Positions 16,685 through 24,842 of a DNA stretch of 32,637 nt are shown here, piece by piece. This stretch comes from an uncultured Oscillospiraceae bacterium. Lineage in GTDB: Bacteria; Bacillota; Clostridia; Oscillospirales; Acutalibacteraceae. Each line of letters begins with the position of its first letter. Within the stretch, counting starts at the first letter, position 1. The stretch is taken from the NCBI GenBank assembly GCA_900540305.1, contig UQFL01000018.1, positions 1-32,637 of the forward strand, in the 5' to 3' direction. The notes below the pieces were generated by a model, which did no database searches, was not told the origin of the DNA, and worked only from the letters and a program-made list of their open reading frames with translations. Both the position numbers and the translations under genes were made by a program.

Positions 16685-18049
16685 ATGAAGATTGCTGTTA
16701 TAGGCGGAGGCGGAGTTCGCTCTATGTTTCTTGCCAAAAGTATTGCCCAGAGAGCTTTAGAGCTTGGCATAAAAACACTTGTTTTTATGGATAATGACAA
16801 CGAAAAACTTCAGATATACGGCAAAATGGCAAAGACCGTTTCAAATAAAATCTGCCCCGAACTCGATTTCATTTTGACAACCGATGCAAAAGAGGCTGTC
16901 AAAAACGCCGATTATGTTATAACCACAATAAGAGTCGGCGGCGACGAAATGCGAGTAAAGGACGAGAGAATTACGCTCGGTATGGGTGTACTCGGTCAGG
17001 AAACTACGGGTGCGGCAGGGCTTTCGTTTGCAATGCGAAGCGTAAGTGCTCTTTGTGAATACTGCGAGCTTGTAAAAAAATACGCAAAGCCTGATTGCAA
17101 AGTATTTAACTTCACTAACCCAGCAGGCGTTGTTTCTCAAACACTTCGTGATATGGGATATGATTTTACATACGGTATATGCGACGCGCCGAGCGGTATG
17201 CTGCGCTCTTTTGAAAAGCTTTACGGAACATCCGAGGGCACTGCTAAAGGTGAAATTTACGGTCTAAACCACCTTTCATATTTCAGCTCAATAAAAATAA
17301 ACGGAAAAGAAATGCTTCACGAAATAATCGAAAATGACGAAGCATACGAAAAGACAGATTTGAGATATTTTGATAAAGAACTTCTCAGGCAGAGGAATGC
17401 CGTTTTGAATGAATATCTCTACTATTTTTACTACCGTGAAAAAGCCGTTGCTAACATACTTAAAGCCGAAAAAACAAGGGGCGAGCAGATTGCGGAAATA
17501 AACCGCAAAATGACTGCTGAACTCAAAGAGATTGATGTTGAAAAAGATTTTGACAAAGCGCTTAAAATCTTTGAGCACTGGTACGGCGAGCGTGAAAACA
17601 ACTATATGGCGAGCGAGACGGGAATCAAGAGAAAACAGCCGTGGAAGTTTGACATATTCGGCAAGGATGACGGCGGTTATGCAGGTGTGGCGCTCAAATT
17701 TATAGAAATTGCTCGAAGCGGTAAAAAAGGCAGTATGATACTATGCGTACCGAATAACGGAGCGATTGACGGACTTCTCGACAGCGATGTTGTGGAAATC
17801 ACCTGCGATATTGATAAAGACGGCGCAACACCCCACAAATTCGGAAAAGTTGACGAACAGAATTTTGAAATTATAAGAAGAGTAAAGATATACGAGAGAC
17901 TTGCGAGCGAAGCTATAAGAACTAACTCAAAAACAAAGGCAATTGAGGCGCTTACGCTTCACCCCCTTGTAAACAGTTACAGTCTTGCGTGCAGTCTTGT
18001 AGAAAAATATCTTGAGCATAATAAAGAATACATTAAGGAGTGGAAATAA
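16685..18049 (+). CDS. Glycoside hydrolase family 4 (6-phospho-glycosidase-like)
   Basis: An NAD- and metal-dependent glycosidase using the GH4 oxidation-elimination mechanism. In 454 aa: Rossmann motif KIAVIGGGGVR (2-12), DNDNEK, VGGDEMRVKDERI, GQETTGAAG (104-112), FTNPAG (143-148), the metal ligands Cys166 in GICDAP and His196 in GLNHLSY. These match the 6-phospho-beta-glucosidase side of GH4, but GGGGVRSM and GICDAP replace the commoner GGGSxYTP and GLCNxP, so the substrate is uncertain. GGAG at 16672-16675 abuts the in-frame ATG 16676 but lies 9 bases before ATG 16685, which I chose. A weak promoter (TTGAAG 16625, TACACT 16648) is possible. No PTS gene is nearby to supply a phosphorylated sugar. 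Confidence 0.85.
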   Translation: MKIAVIGGGGVRSMFLAKSIAQRALELGIKTLVFMDNDNEKLQIYGKMAKTVSNKICPELDFILTTDAKEAVKNADYVITTIRVGGDEMRVKDERITLGMGVLGQETTGAAGLSFAMRSVSALCEYCELVKKYAKPDCKVFNFTNPAGVVSQTLRDMGYDFTYGICDAPSGMLRSFEKLYGTSEGTAKGEIYGLNHLSYFSSIKINGKEMLHEIIENDEAYEKTDLRYFDKELLRQRNAVLNEYLYYFYYREKAVANILKAEKTRGEQIAEINRKMTAELKEIDVEKDFDKALKIFEHWYGERENNYMASETGIKRKQPWKFDIFGKDDGGYAGVALKFIEIARSGKKGSMILCVPNNGAIDGLLDSDVVEITCDIDKDGATPHKFGKVDEQNFEIIRRVKIYERLASEAIRTNSKTKAIEALTLHPLVNSYSLACSLVEKYLEHNKEYIKEWK

Positions 18050-18954
18050 TGGCATTTATAGCAGGAGCAGGCGCAACTAATGTTGACCTTTTATATGAGG
18101 ATATGCCCAAAATACCCGACATAGGAGAAGAAATTTACACAGACAAATTCTCTTTACAACTCGGCGGTGGTCTGCCGGCAACGCTTATAAACATAGGCAG
18201 GCTTGGTATTGAGGCTAAAATTGCAACCGAACTCGGAAACGATATGTTTTCACAGTTTGCGGCAAACGAATACAAAAAAGCAGGCGTTGCGCCCACAAAT
18301 ATTTATAAAGGAAATGAAATTCCGCTTAATATCACCTCTGCAATCATTCTTAAAAATGACAGAAGTTTTATTACATACGGCAAGGGCAGTATTGAACCTG
18401 ACGACAAAGCAAAGGAAGAATTTTACGAAATTTCAAAGGGTGCAAAAATATGCCTTATGCAGCCCGGCGGATTTATTGATGTTTACAAGAAGCTCAAATC
18501 AGAGGGCACGCTTATGGTGCTTGATATGGGCTGGGACGGCGATATGACCGTTGAAAAGTACGCTGATTTACTTGAAACTGCTGACATTTACACACCTAAC
18601 CAGAAAGAGGCAGTGCGCATAACAGGCTGTTCAAACCCGAAAGATGCCGCTTATGCCCTCAAGAAATATTTTGACAGAGTTGTTGTTAAGGTTGACAAAG
18701 ACGGCTGTATAGGAATTGACGGTGACGAATACTTCTTTGTAAATAGCGTTGAAGAATTTAAAAACAAAGACAGTACGGGAGCAGGAGACGCATTCCTTGC
18801 AGGTCTTTGCTACGGTCTTTTTTACGATTATCCGCTTAAAGACTGCATAGAATTCGGAAACATTACAGGCGGCAAGGCTGTTACGGCAGTCGGCGCACTT
18901 TCTGCATATGTTACTGAAGAAGAATTACTCAGATATAAAAAGGAAAAATTTTAA
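18049..18954 (+). CDS. PfkB-family carbohydrate kinase
   Basis: A ribokinase-type kinase of 301 aa, transferring ATP phosphate to a sugar or nucleoside. The N-terminal PfkB signature region is GGGLPATLINIGRLG (39-53); the C-terminal signature DSTGAGDAF (241-249) carries the anion hole and catalytic Asp247. The start shares a base with the GH4 stop (TAATG); AAGGAG at 18035-18040 is placed correctly for ATG 18049 and too close for the in-frame GTG 18040. Coupling to a GH4 enzyme suggests it phosphorylates a sugar from the same pathway, but substrate cannot be read from the sequence. Confidence 0.88.
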   Translation: MAFIAGAGATNVDLLYEDMPKIPDIGEEIYTDKFSLQLGGGLPATLINIGRLGIEAKIATELGNDMFSQFAANEYKKAGVAPTNIYKGNEIPLNITSAIILKNDRSFITYGKGSIEPDDKAKEEFYEISKGAKICLMQPGGFIDVYKKLKSEGTLMVLDMGWDGDMTVEKYADLLETADIYTPNQKEAVRITGCSNPKDAAYALKKYFDRVVVKVDKDGCIGIDGDEYFFVNSVEEFKNKDSTGAGDAFLAGLCYGLFYDYPLKDCIEFGNITGGKAVTAVGALSAYVTEEELLRYKKEKF

Positions 18955-19790
18955 TGGCAAGAGAACTTGAGCCTTATCAGCTTATTGAGCGCAGCCTTAT
19001 AAAGAAATTCAGAAAGGATATATGGAACCCTTTTATTCTTGCGGTTAAGCGCTATGAGCTTATAAAGGAAAATGACAAAATTGCGGTTTGCATATCGGGC
19101 GGCAAAGATTCAATGCTTATGGCAAAGCTTATGCAGCAGCTTCAAAAGCACAGCGATGTGCCGTTTGAACTTGTTTTTCTTGTAATGGACCCCGGTTATA
19201 ATGAATTAAACCGCAAAAAAATTGAGGACAACGCAAAGCTTCTTCACATACCGATACAAATTTTTGAAAGCGATATTTTTGAAATTGCCAACAGCGTTGA
19301 TAAATCGCCGTGCTATCTCTGCGCAAGAATGAGAAGAGGATGGCTTTATGCAAAGGCAAAAGAACTTGGCTGCAACAAAATTGCGCTTGGTCATCATTTC
19401 AGCGATGTTATAGAAACTACGCTAATTGGTATGTTTTACGGCTCTCAGATTCAGGCGATGCTGCCAAAACTTCACAGCACAAATTTTGAGGGTATGGAAC
19501 TTATCAGACCGCTTTACTGTGTTCACGAGGACGCCGTACTCGCTTGGTGCAGATACAATTCGCTTGATTTTATAAGGTGTGCGTGCCGTTTTACAGAACA
19601 GTATACAGAAAACGGAAACGAGGACCTTATGAGTAAAAGGCAGGAAGTTAAAATGCTTTTGCGTGAACTGCGCAAGACAAATCCGAATATAGAAAAAAGC
19701 ATATTCAACAGTATTCACGCCGTTTGCCTTGACACAATGCCGGGATATAAAACAGGCGGAATTGAACACACTTTTTTAGAAAGATACTGA
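18954..19790 (+). CDS. TtcA-like tRNA thiolation protein (PP-loop ATPase)
   Basis: A 278-aa PP-loop protein of the TtcA/TtuA group that adenylates a tRNA base before sulfur insertion; TtcA makes 2-thiocytidine at position 32. Seen: P-loop SGGKDS (48-53), Cys120 and Cys123 in PCYLCARMRR, GHHFSDV (146-152), and Cys209 in RCACRF. The C-x2-C plus distal Cys arrangement fits the 4Fe-4S ligands of TtcA; Cys211 is extra. The start overlaps the kinase stop by one base (TAATG), so it belongs to the GH4 operon. It is shorter than E. coli TtcA (311), and an exact tRNA target is not assigned. Confidence 0.82.
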   Translation: MARELEPYQLIERSLIKKFRKDIWNPFILAVKRYELIKENDKIAVCISGGKDSMLMAKLMQQLQKHSDVPFELVFLVMDPGYNELNRKKIEDNAKLLHIPIQIFESDIFEIANSVDKSPCYLCARMRRGWLYAKAKELGCNKIALGHHFSDVIETTLIGMFYGSQIQAMLPKLHSTNFEGMELIRPLYCVHEDAVLAWCRYNSLDFIRCACRFTEQYTENGNEDLMSKRQEVKMLLRELRKTNPNIEKSIFNSIHAVCLDTMPGYKTGGIEHTFLERY

Positions 19791-19793
19791 CAA

Positions 19794-19826
19794 AAAAGGG
19801 CTTAACCATTACGGTTAAGCCCTTTT
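19794..19826. terminator. Bidirectional terminator
   Basis: A perfect 14-bp stem (19794-19807 with 19813-19826), 5-base loop, A-run on the left and T-run on the right. It lies between the converging TtcA-like (+) and cytidylate-kinase-like (-) genes. Confidence 0.93.
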
Positions 19827-19838
19827 AATTTAAACTTT

Positions 19839-20441
19839 TTATTTATCCTCAGAATGCATAATTGCGTCATAGATGATTTCAACGCATTTATCCGTGCCGA
19901 TTGAAGTGCTGTTAAAGCACATATCATAATTCTGCGCTTTGCCCCACTGACGGTCTGTGTAATAATTATAATTTACACGGCGGCGCTTATCAATTTCTTT
20001 CATAAGCTTTCTTGCTTCTTTTTCTGTTGAATTATGATATTTGATAATTCTTTGAATCTTGCTTTCTTCATCGCCGTGGATAAAGATATTCAGGCAGTCA
20101 TCCCTGTCTGAAAGAATATAATCAGCGCATCTGCCGACAATTACGCACGGTCCTTTTTCCGCAAACTCAAGAATAAGCTTTCTCTGAACGGAATAAACAT
20201 AATCTTCAAGTGAGGAGCCGCCCCTGTCTCTGCTGACAAAGCCGTAAGAAAAAATACTCTTGAACGGTGAATACTCCCCTACCTGCTCAACATACTCTTC
20301 TGCAAAGCCTGTTTTTTCAGCAACCTTTGTGATAATTTCCTTATCATAATAATCACATCCGAGTTTTTTGGCAAGCTCTTCTCCGATATATCTGCCGCCG
20401 CTGCCATATTCACGGCTGATAGTAATAACATTATATTTCAT
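19839..20441 (-). CDS. Cytidylate kinase-like protein
   Basis: A 200-aa protein of the cytidylate-kinase-like family (PF13189 type), common in Clostridia and distinct from Cmk. The phosphate-binding loop is ITISREYGSGGRYIGEEL (6-23), then VIVGRCADYIL, and the lid-like stretch KEIDKRRRVNYNYYT rich in Arg/Lys. The usual P-loop GxxGxGK(S/T) lacks its Lys here (REYGSGGRYIG), as is normal for the family, so genuine CMP kinase activity is unproven. It has its own promoter and a good GGAGGGG site, and stands alone between two terminators. Confidence 0.83.
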   Translation of the reverse strand: MKYNVITISREYGSGGRYIGEELAKKLGCDYYDKEIITKVAEKTGFAEEYVEQVGEYSPFKSIFSYGFVSRDRGGSSLEDYVYSVQRKLILEFAEKGPCVIVGRCADYILSDRDDCLNIFIHGDEESKIQRIIKYHNSTEKEARKLMKEIDKRRRVNYNYYTDRQWGKAQNYDMCFNSTSIGTDKCVEIIYDAIMHSEDK

Positions 20442-20460
20442 AACTTACCCCTCCGATAAT

Positions 20461-20505
20461 GATTGCATCTTAACTTTGCAATCTGAAAAATTCGGATAAT
20501 ATCCG
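20461..20505 (-). promoter_or_regulatory. Two inverted repeats in the leader of the cytidylate-kinase-like gene
   Basis: CGGATA-A-TATCCG (20493-20505) lies just downstream of the -10, at or near the transcription start. GATTGCA (20461-20467) and TGCAATC (20477-20483) form a perfect 7-bp stem closer to the start codon. The first could be an operator and the second an RNA hairpin; no factor is identified. Confidence 0.4.
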
Positions 20506-20512
20506 CAAGAAT

Positions 20513-20542
20513 ATTATATCATATTTCAGCACCGTTTGTCAT
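20513..20542 (-). promoter_or_regulatory. Promoter of the cytidylate-kinase-like gene
   Basis: On the minus strand ATGACA (20542-20537), 18-bp spacer, TATAAT (20518-20513). The leader to ATG 20441 is about 65 nt. Confidence 0.75.
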
Positions 20543-20589
20543 TCTTAAAAATCACTAAATAATCTTACGCTGTATTATGAAAAATGCAA

Positions 20590-20627
20590 AAAAGCGGAGT
20601 TCGCCACTGTGTCCTCACTCCGCTTTT
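20590..20627 (-). terminator. Terminator of htpG
   Basis: An 11-bp perfect stem (20590-20600 with 20617-20627) with a 16-base loop, about 15 bp after the htpG stop. On the minus strand the stem runs into six T. Confidence 0.85.
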
Positions 20628-20641
20628 CGTCAAATTTTTTA

Positions 20642-22528
20642 TTACATAAGATTAGTAATCATATCAGCAAATCTTGTGGGATTTTCTATTGAAAGACCGC
20701 TTACAAGGCGAGCCTCGTTATAAAGAATTTCAGTATAATCTTTGAGCTTATCTTTATCCTGAGCAAAGAGCGTAAACAGCTTTTCAGCTACGGGATGATT
20801 TGCGTTTATCTCAAGAACTAACTGAGCTTTCATTCCCTGATTTCCGCCGGGCATCTGGCTGAGTATTTTAGCCATATCTATTGAAACATAACCCTCTGCA
20901 GAAAGGCAAACGGCGTGGGAGCCGAGAGAGTCAGAAAACTTAACGGCAGTTACATCGTCGCCGAGATAATTTTTCATCTCTTCAAGCATATCCTTTGCGC
21001 CCTCGTTTTTCTCTGTGAGCGCTTTTTTCTCTTCCTCGGTTGAAAGGTTCAAATCGTCCTTACAGATATTTGCAAACTGTTTGCCGTTGTATTCCATAAG
21101 CATCTGAATTGCAAATTCATCAACATCATCAGTAAAGTAAAGAATATCATAACCCTTTGCTTTAACAGCTTCTGTCTGAGGAAGAAGAGCGATTTTCTCA
21201 ACGCTGTCTCCGCAGGCATAATAAATTTTCTCCTGTGCTTCAGGCATATTTTCGATATATTCCGAAAGAGTTACATACTTATCCTCTTTTGTTGATTTAA
21301 AGATAAGCAAATCTTTAAGGCCGTCTTTTTCAGCGCCGTACTGCGCATAAACGCCCCATTTTATTTGAGTGCCGAAAACTTCAAAGAATTTCTCATATTT
21401 TTCTCTGTCGTTTTTAAGCATTTTTGAAAGCTCTGACTTTATCTTTCTGTCAATAGCTTTAGCTATGATTTTTACCTGATGATCCTGCTGAAGCGTTTCA
21501 CGGCTGATGTTTAAATTCAAATCGGCAGAATCAACAATACCCTTTACAAAGCTGAAATAATCTGGTACAAGGTCGGAGCATTTCTCCATAATCATAACGC
21601 CGTTTGTATAAAGCGCAAGACCCTTTTCATATTCCTTTGAATAGAAATCTGCGGGAGCGGCTGAGGGAATATAGATAAGAGAATCAAATGTTGCCGTGCC
21701 CTCTGATTTGAAATGAATTACATCGAGCGGATCACGGTAATCAAAGAATTTCATCTTGTAATACTCGTTATACTCCTCGGGAGTAATCTCATTTTTATTC
21801 TTTCTCCAAAGAGGCACCATAGAGTTGAGTGTTTCAATTGCAACCTCTTCTTTGTACTCGCCCTCTTTATCGGGGTCGGGCACGGAATGTGTCTGCTCCA
21901 TCTTGATTGGATAGCGGATATAATCACTGTATTTTTTAACAAGTTCTGAAATTACATACTGCTCAAGATACTGAGAGTAGTCTTCTGTTTCGGTATCTTC
22001 TTTGAGATAAAGAGTGATAACAGTACCTGCGTTTTCTTTTTCGCACTCTTCAATTGTATAGCCGTCTGCGCCCTCGGAAACCCATTTATGGGCAACATCC
22101 TCGCCGAAAGCTTTTGAAACAACCTCAACTTTCTGAGCAACCATAAATGAAGAATAGAAACCTACACCGAACTGACCGATAACCTCAATATCGTTGTCCT
22201 TTGCATCCTCGTTTTCATCCTTAAAACTCTGTGAGCCTGATTTTGCAATAGTACCGAGGTTTGCTTCAAGCTCATCGGCAGTCATACCGATACCGTTATC
22301 TGAAATTGTAATTGTACGGTTTTCCTTATCGGCTGTGATAAAGATTTCAAATTCGTCTTTTTTAATGCCAACGCTGTCATCGGTAAGAGATTTAAAATAA
22401 AGCTTATCAATAGCGTCTGAAGCGTTTGAAATGAGCTCTCTGAGGAAAATCTCCTTATTTGTATAAATAGAATTAATCATCATATCAAGGAGCTTTTTAG
22501 ACTCTGCCTTGAACTGTTTTTTTCTCAT
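20642..22528 (-). CDS. htpG: Molecular chaperone HtpG (bacterial Hsp90)
   Basis: ATP-dependent cytosolic chaperone, 628 aa and full length. The N-terminal GHKL ATPase domain shows ELISNASDA (31-39), DNGIGM (77-82) and GQFGVGFYSS (118-127). The middle domain carries ISRETLQQ, with the Arg that contacts ATP gamma-phosphate, and the C-terminal dimerisation domain ends in a plain tail with no MEEVD-type motif, as expected in bacteria. It is transcribed alone from a strong promoter covered by a perfect CIRCE operator, so HrcA control and heat induction are expected. AGGTGA precedes the ATG. Confidence 0.98.
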   Translation of the reverse strand: MRKKQFKAESKKLLDMMINSIYTNKEIFLRELISNASDAIDKLYFKSLTDDSVGIKKDEFEIFITADKENRTITISDNGIGMTADELEANLGTIAKSGSQSFKDENEDAKDNDIEVIGQFGVGFYSSFMVAQKVEVVSKAFGEDVAHKWVSEGADGYTIEECEKENAGTVITLYLKEDTETEDYSQYLEQYVISELVKKYSDYIRYPIKMEQTHSVPDPDKEGEYKEEVAIETLNSMVPLWRKNKNEITPEEYNEYYKMKFFDYRDPLDVIHFKSEGTATFDSLIYIPSAAPADFYSKEYEKGLALYTNGVMIMEKCSDLVPDYFSFVKGIVDSADLNLNISRETLQQDHQVKIIAKAIDRKIKSELSKMLKNDREKYEKFFEVFGTQIKWGVYAQYGAEKDGLKDLLIFKSTKEDKYVTLSEYIENMPEAQEKIYYACGDSVEKIALLPQTEAVKAKGYDILYFTDDVDEFAIQMLMEYNGKQFANICKDDLNLSTEEEKKALTEKNEGAKDMLEEMKNYLGDDVTAVKFSDSLGSHAVCLSAEGYVSIDMAKILSQMPGGNQGMKAQLVLEINANHPVAEKLFTLFAQDKDKLKDYTEILYNEARLVSGLSIENPTRFADMITNLM

Positions 22529-22551
22529 AAAAAATCACCTGACTTTTAAAA

Positions 22552-22578
22552 TTAGCACTCTTTAGCTCCGAGTGCTAA
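22552..22578 (-). promoter_or_regulatory. CIRCE element (HrcA operator)
   Basis: TTAGCACTC (22552-22560), 9-base spacer, GAGTGCTAA (22570-22578): an exact match to the CIRCE consensus. It begins 6 bp downstream of the htpG -10, so it spans the transcription start and lies within the leader. Confidence 0.97.
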
Positions 22579-22583
22579 TTACT

Positions 22584-22611
22584 ATTATAACCTTAATTTG
22601 CCATTTGTCAA
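22584..22611 (-). promoter_or_regulatory. Promoter of htpG
   Basis: On the minus strand TTGACA (22611-22606), 16-bp spacer, TATAAT (22589-22584), both hexamers perfect. A vegetative sigma promoter held down by CIRCE/HrcA is the classic class I heat-shock design. Confidence 0.92.
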
Positions 22612-22683
22612 CACCGAGCAAAAAAATTAATAAAATTTACACAAAGTTTTGCAAATCTCTGTTTTTTACGCTGTATATACAAC

Positions 22684-22722
22684 AAAAAACGACAAACGAA
22701 AATCTATTCTCCGTCTGCCGTT
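22684..22722 (-). terminator. Terminator overlapping the end of cca
   Basis: On the minus strand an 11-bp stem with two G-U pairs (22722-22712 with 22698-22688) followed by T-rich sequence. The first arm lies inside the last codons of the CCA-adding enzyme gene, so coding and termination signals share bases. Confidence 0.68.
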
Positions 22723-24038
22723 TTTATATAATCCATTATCTCATCTTTTTCGTTTTGGAGCACACCGTCTATAACCTTATCAAGAATTTGACCCAGCTTT
22801 TCCCCGACCTGCCTGCCCGAAAATCCAAGTGCTATTAAGTCATTGCCGTTTACTGCGAGGTCGCATATTCTGTAAGGCTCGCCCCTTTCAAGAATTTCAC
22901 GAGCCTGCGTTTTCATATTCTCAAGTATTACTATTTCGTGCTGTACTTTTTCGGGGTTATGCGCTTTTAAATCTGCAATTCGCACATCAAGCAAATCAAA
23001 TGTGTTTTCCGGGGAAATAAGATTAAACCACCGCTTTATATTTATTTTTCCCACATTTTGTACTGACTGATGATATTTTACAAGAGTTGTTATGTGCTTA
23101 AGCGTTTTGGTCGACACCTTAAATCTTTTTAAAACTTTCTCGGCAATTTCAGCCCCTGCCTGCGCATGGGTCTTAAAATGGTCACGCCCGTTTTCATCTG
23201 TCTTTTTAACAGCTGGTTTGCCTATATCGTGAAGAAGCATTGTAAGCCTTAAATCAGGGTTGGGCTTTGAGTAGGCAACTGCGTTTATAATATGCTCATA
23301 TACATTATATATATGCCACGGTGTATTCTGCACACATTCAAAGCACGGCACAAGTTCGGGAATCACAACGCCGATAATATCCCTGTACTTATCAAGCACG
23401 CTCAAAACATTATCACCGCAAAGAAATTTTGAGAGTTCATTATAAATTCTTTCAGCCGAAACATTGAGAAGAAGCTCTTTATTTCTGAAAAGCGCCTTTT
23501 CAGTATTGCTCTCAATCTCAAACCCGAGAACAGACGCAAAGCGCAGGGCACGCATTATGCGAAGCGCATCTTCAGAAAATCTTTTATCAGCGTCACCAAC
23601 TGTTCTTATAATCTTATTTTCAATGTCTTTTTTGCCGCCGTAAAGGTCTATTATCTCGCCGGACAGCGAACAAGCCATTGCGTTAACAGTGAAATCTCTG
23701 CGGCTCAAATCCTCTTCAATACTTTTGACGAAATTCACGCTTTCAGGTCTGCGAAAATCGTTATACTCACCGTCTGTTCTGAAAGTAGTTATTTCATAGT
23801 GAGCGCCTTTATGCACAGCGGTAACAGTGCCGTGTTGTATGCCCGTTTCATAAACGGCAACGGAGTTTTTGCGCATAAGTTCTACAACTTTTTGCGGAGA
23901 AGCGGAAGTGGCTATATCTACATCGCCGCCACTTTTACCCAGCATATAATCACGCACGCAGCCGCCGACATAGTAGGCACATTCGCCGCCGTTTTCAATT
24001 ATTTTAATTAAATCTCCGCCGTTTGCAAACTCAAGCAC
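22704..24038 (-). CDS. cca: CCA-adding tRNA nucleotidyltransferase (class II, with HD domain)
   Basis: Adds or repairs the 3'-CCA of tRNAs. In 444 aa: nucleotidyltransferase head with VGGCVRD (24-30) and the metal-binding DVD (39-41), RRDFTVNAMA (113-122), EDALRIMRALRFA (156-168) for base selection, then an HD-type domain with HD at 270-271 in LLHDIGKP. No separate tRNA gene needing CCA addition is in the window. The start is GTG 24038 behind AAGGCGGTG. Monocistronic, with its own promoter and a terminator overlapping its stop. A sole poly(A) polymerase role is unlikely given the motif set. Confidence 0.93.
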   Translation of the reverse strand: MLEFANGGDLIKIIENGGECAYYVGGCVRDYMLGKSGGDVDIATSASPQKVVELMRKNSVAVYETGIQHGTVTAVHKGAHYEITTFRTDGEYNDFRRPESVNFVKSIEEDLSRRDFTVNAMACSLSGEIIDLYGGKKDIENKIIRTVGDADKRFSEDALRIMRALRFASVLGFEIESNTEKALFRNKELLLNVSAERIYNELSKFLCGDNVLSVLDKYRDIIGVVIPELVPCFECVQNTPWHIYNVYEHIINAVAYSKPNPDLRLTMLLHDIGKPAVKKTDENGRDHFKTHAQAGAEIAEKVLKRFKVSTKTLKHITTLVKYHQSVQNVGKINIKRWFNLISPENTFDLLDVRIADLKAHNPEKVQHEIVILENMKTQAREILERGEPYRICDLAVNGNDLIALGFSGRQVGEKLGQILDKVIDGVLQNEKDEIMDYIKTADGE

Positions 24039-24061
24039 AAAATCACCGCCTTTATATGTTT

Positions 24062-24090
24062 ATTTTACCACATCGGCAGAAATAATACAA
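24062..24090 (-). promoter_or_regulatory. Possible promoter of cca
   Basis: On the minus strand TTGTAT (24090-24085), 17-bp spacer, TAAAAT (24067-24062). The -35 is weak (4/6). It ends two bases before the start codon of the divergent membrane protein gene. Confidence 0.55.
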
Positions 24091-24092
24091 AT

Positions 24093-24485
24093 ATGAGAAA
24101 TTTATTATACTATTATTCATTTTTATTTTTACTCGGCGGACAGGGCTACTGCACGCTTGAAATGCTGTGGCGAGGCAGAACTCATTACAGTATGTTTTTT
24201 GCGGGCGGACTTATATTTATCTTTCTTGTTTTTATTCAGAGAGAATCAGAAAAGGCACCTCTTTTAGTGAAGTGCCTTTTAGGTAGTATTTTTATTACGG
24301 CAACCAAATTTATTTTCGGATGCGTTTTCAATTTGGAATATTCAATGGGAGTATGGGACTATTCAAATCAGCCCTTTAACATACTCGGTCAGGTTTGCCT
24401 TTTGTATTCCGTTTTATGGTTTTTCCTGTGTTTCGCTCTTTTCAAATGGGTCATTAAAGACAAGCTTTACAACAGACTTGTCTGA
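24093..24485 (+). CDS. Small CmpB-like membrane protein (putative ABC-transporter type IV, PF06541)
   Basis: A 130-aa protein with four hydrophobic segments at about 3-22, 34-50, 57-80 and 98-120. WRGRTH (26-31) and WDYSNQPFN (88-96) match the conserved positions of the CmpB/type IV family of Clostridia, whose function is not established. I see no ribosome binding site: the bases before ATG 24093 are A-rich, and a TAATAC at 24083-24088 could be the -10 of a leaderless transcript. The last 72 bp overlap the convergent gene on the other strand. The only (+) gene in the right third of the window. Coding status rests on the family match. Confidence 0.72.
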   Translation: MRNLLYYYSFLFLLGGQGYCTLEMLWRGRTHYSMFFAGGLIFIFLVFIQRESEKAPLLVKCLLGSIFITATKFIFGCVFNLEYSMGVWDYSNQPFNILGQVCLLYSVLWFFLCFALFKWVIKDKLYNRLV

Positions 24486-24842
24486 ATAGCTGCGAAGCTC
24501 ATCCCTTGCGTGCAAAACCTCCTCCTTAGTGAGAGGTGGATTGTCCTCAGGATAATCCCATTTGTCAAACGGGTTTTCTTTTTGCACAACCATTCTTCCC
24601 TCTTCATCAAGTATCCACGGAAACACAAGAATTTTACGCTTGTTTTTAACATAAAACAGATTGCCCGTTCTGCCGTGAGAGATATTTTTGAAAAAAGACA
24701 GACCTTTTGCCTGCTTCATAATTGTTAAAACCTGCTGGTCATACGGAAGTCTTCTGAACTGCCACCTGTTGAAAAGCGGAAGAACAATAATTCCGAGAAT
24801 CAGTACAGCGGCAATTATAAGCCAAATCTGATAAGGTTCCAT
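24414..24842 (-). CDS. Hypothetical protein with one N-terminal membrane segment
   Basis: A 142-aa protein I do not recognise. Residues 6-24 form one hydrophobic helix followed by a basic stretch (NRWQFRRLPYDQQ), predicting a short outside N-terminus and a cytoplasmic body. The body is mixed-charge and rich in Pro/Asp (DKWDYPEDNPP), with a Lys/Glu-rich C-terminus. The start shares a base with the mannosidase stop (TAATG), so it is the last gene of the phosphohexomutase operon. The final 24 codons lie antisense to the end of the CmpB-like gene. No catalytic motif seen. Confidence 0.7.
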   Translation of the reverse strand: MEPYQIWLIIAAVLILGIIVLPLFNRWQFRRLPYDQQVLTIMKQAKGLSFFKNISHGRTGNLFYVKNKRKILVFPWILDEEGRMVVQKENPFDKWDYPEDNPPLTKEEVLHARDELRSYSDKSVVKLVFNDPFEKSETQEKP

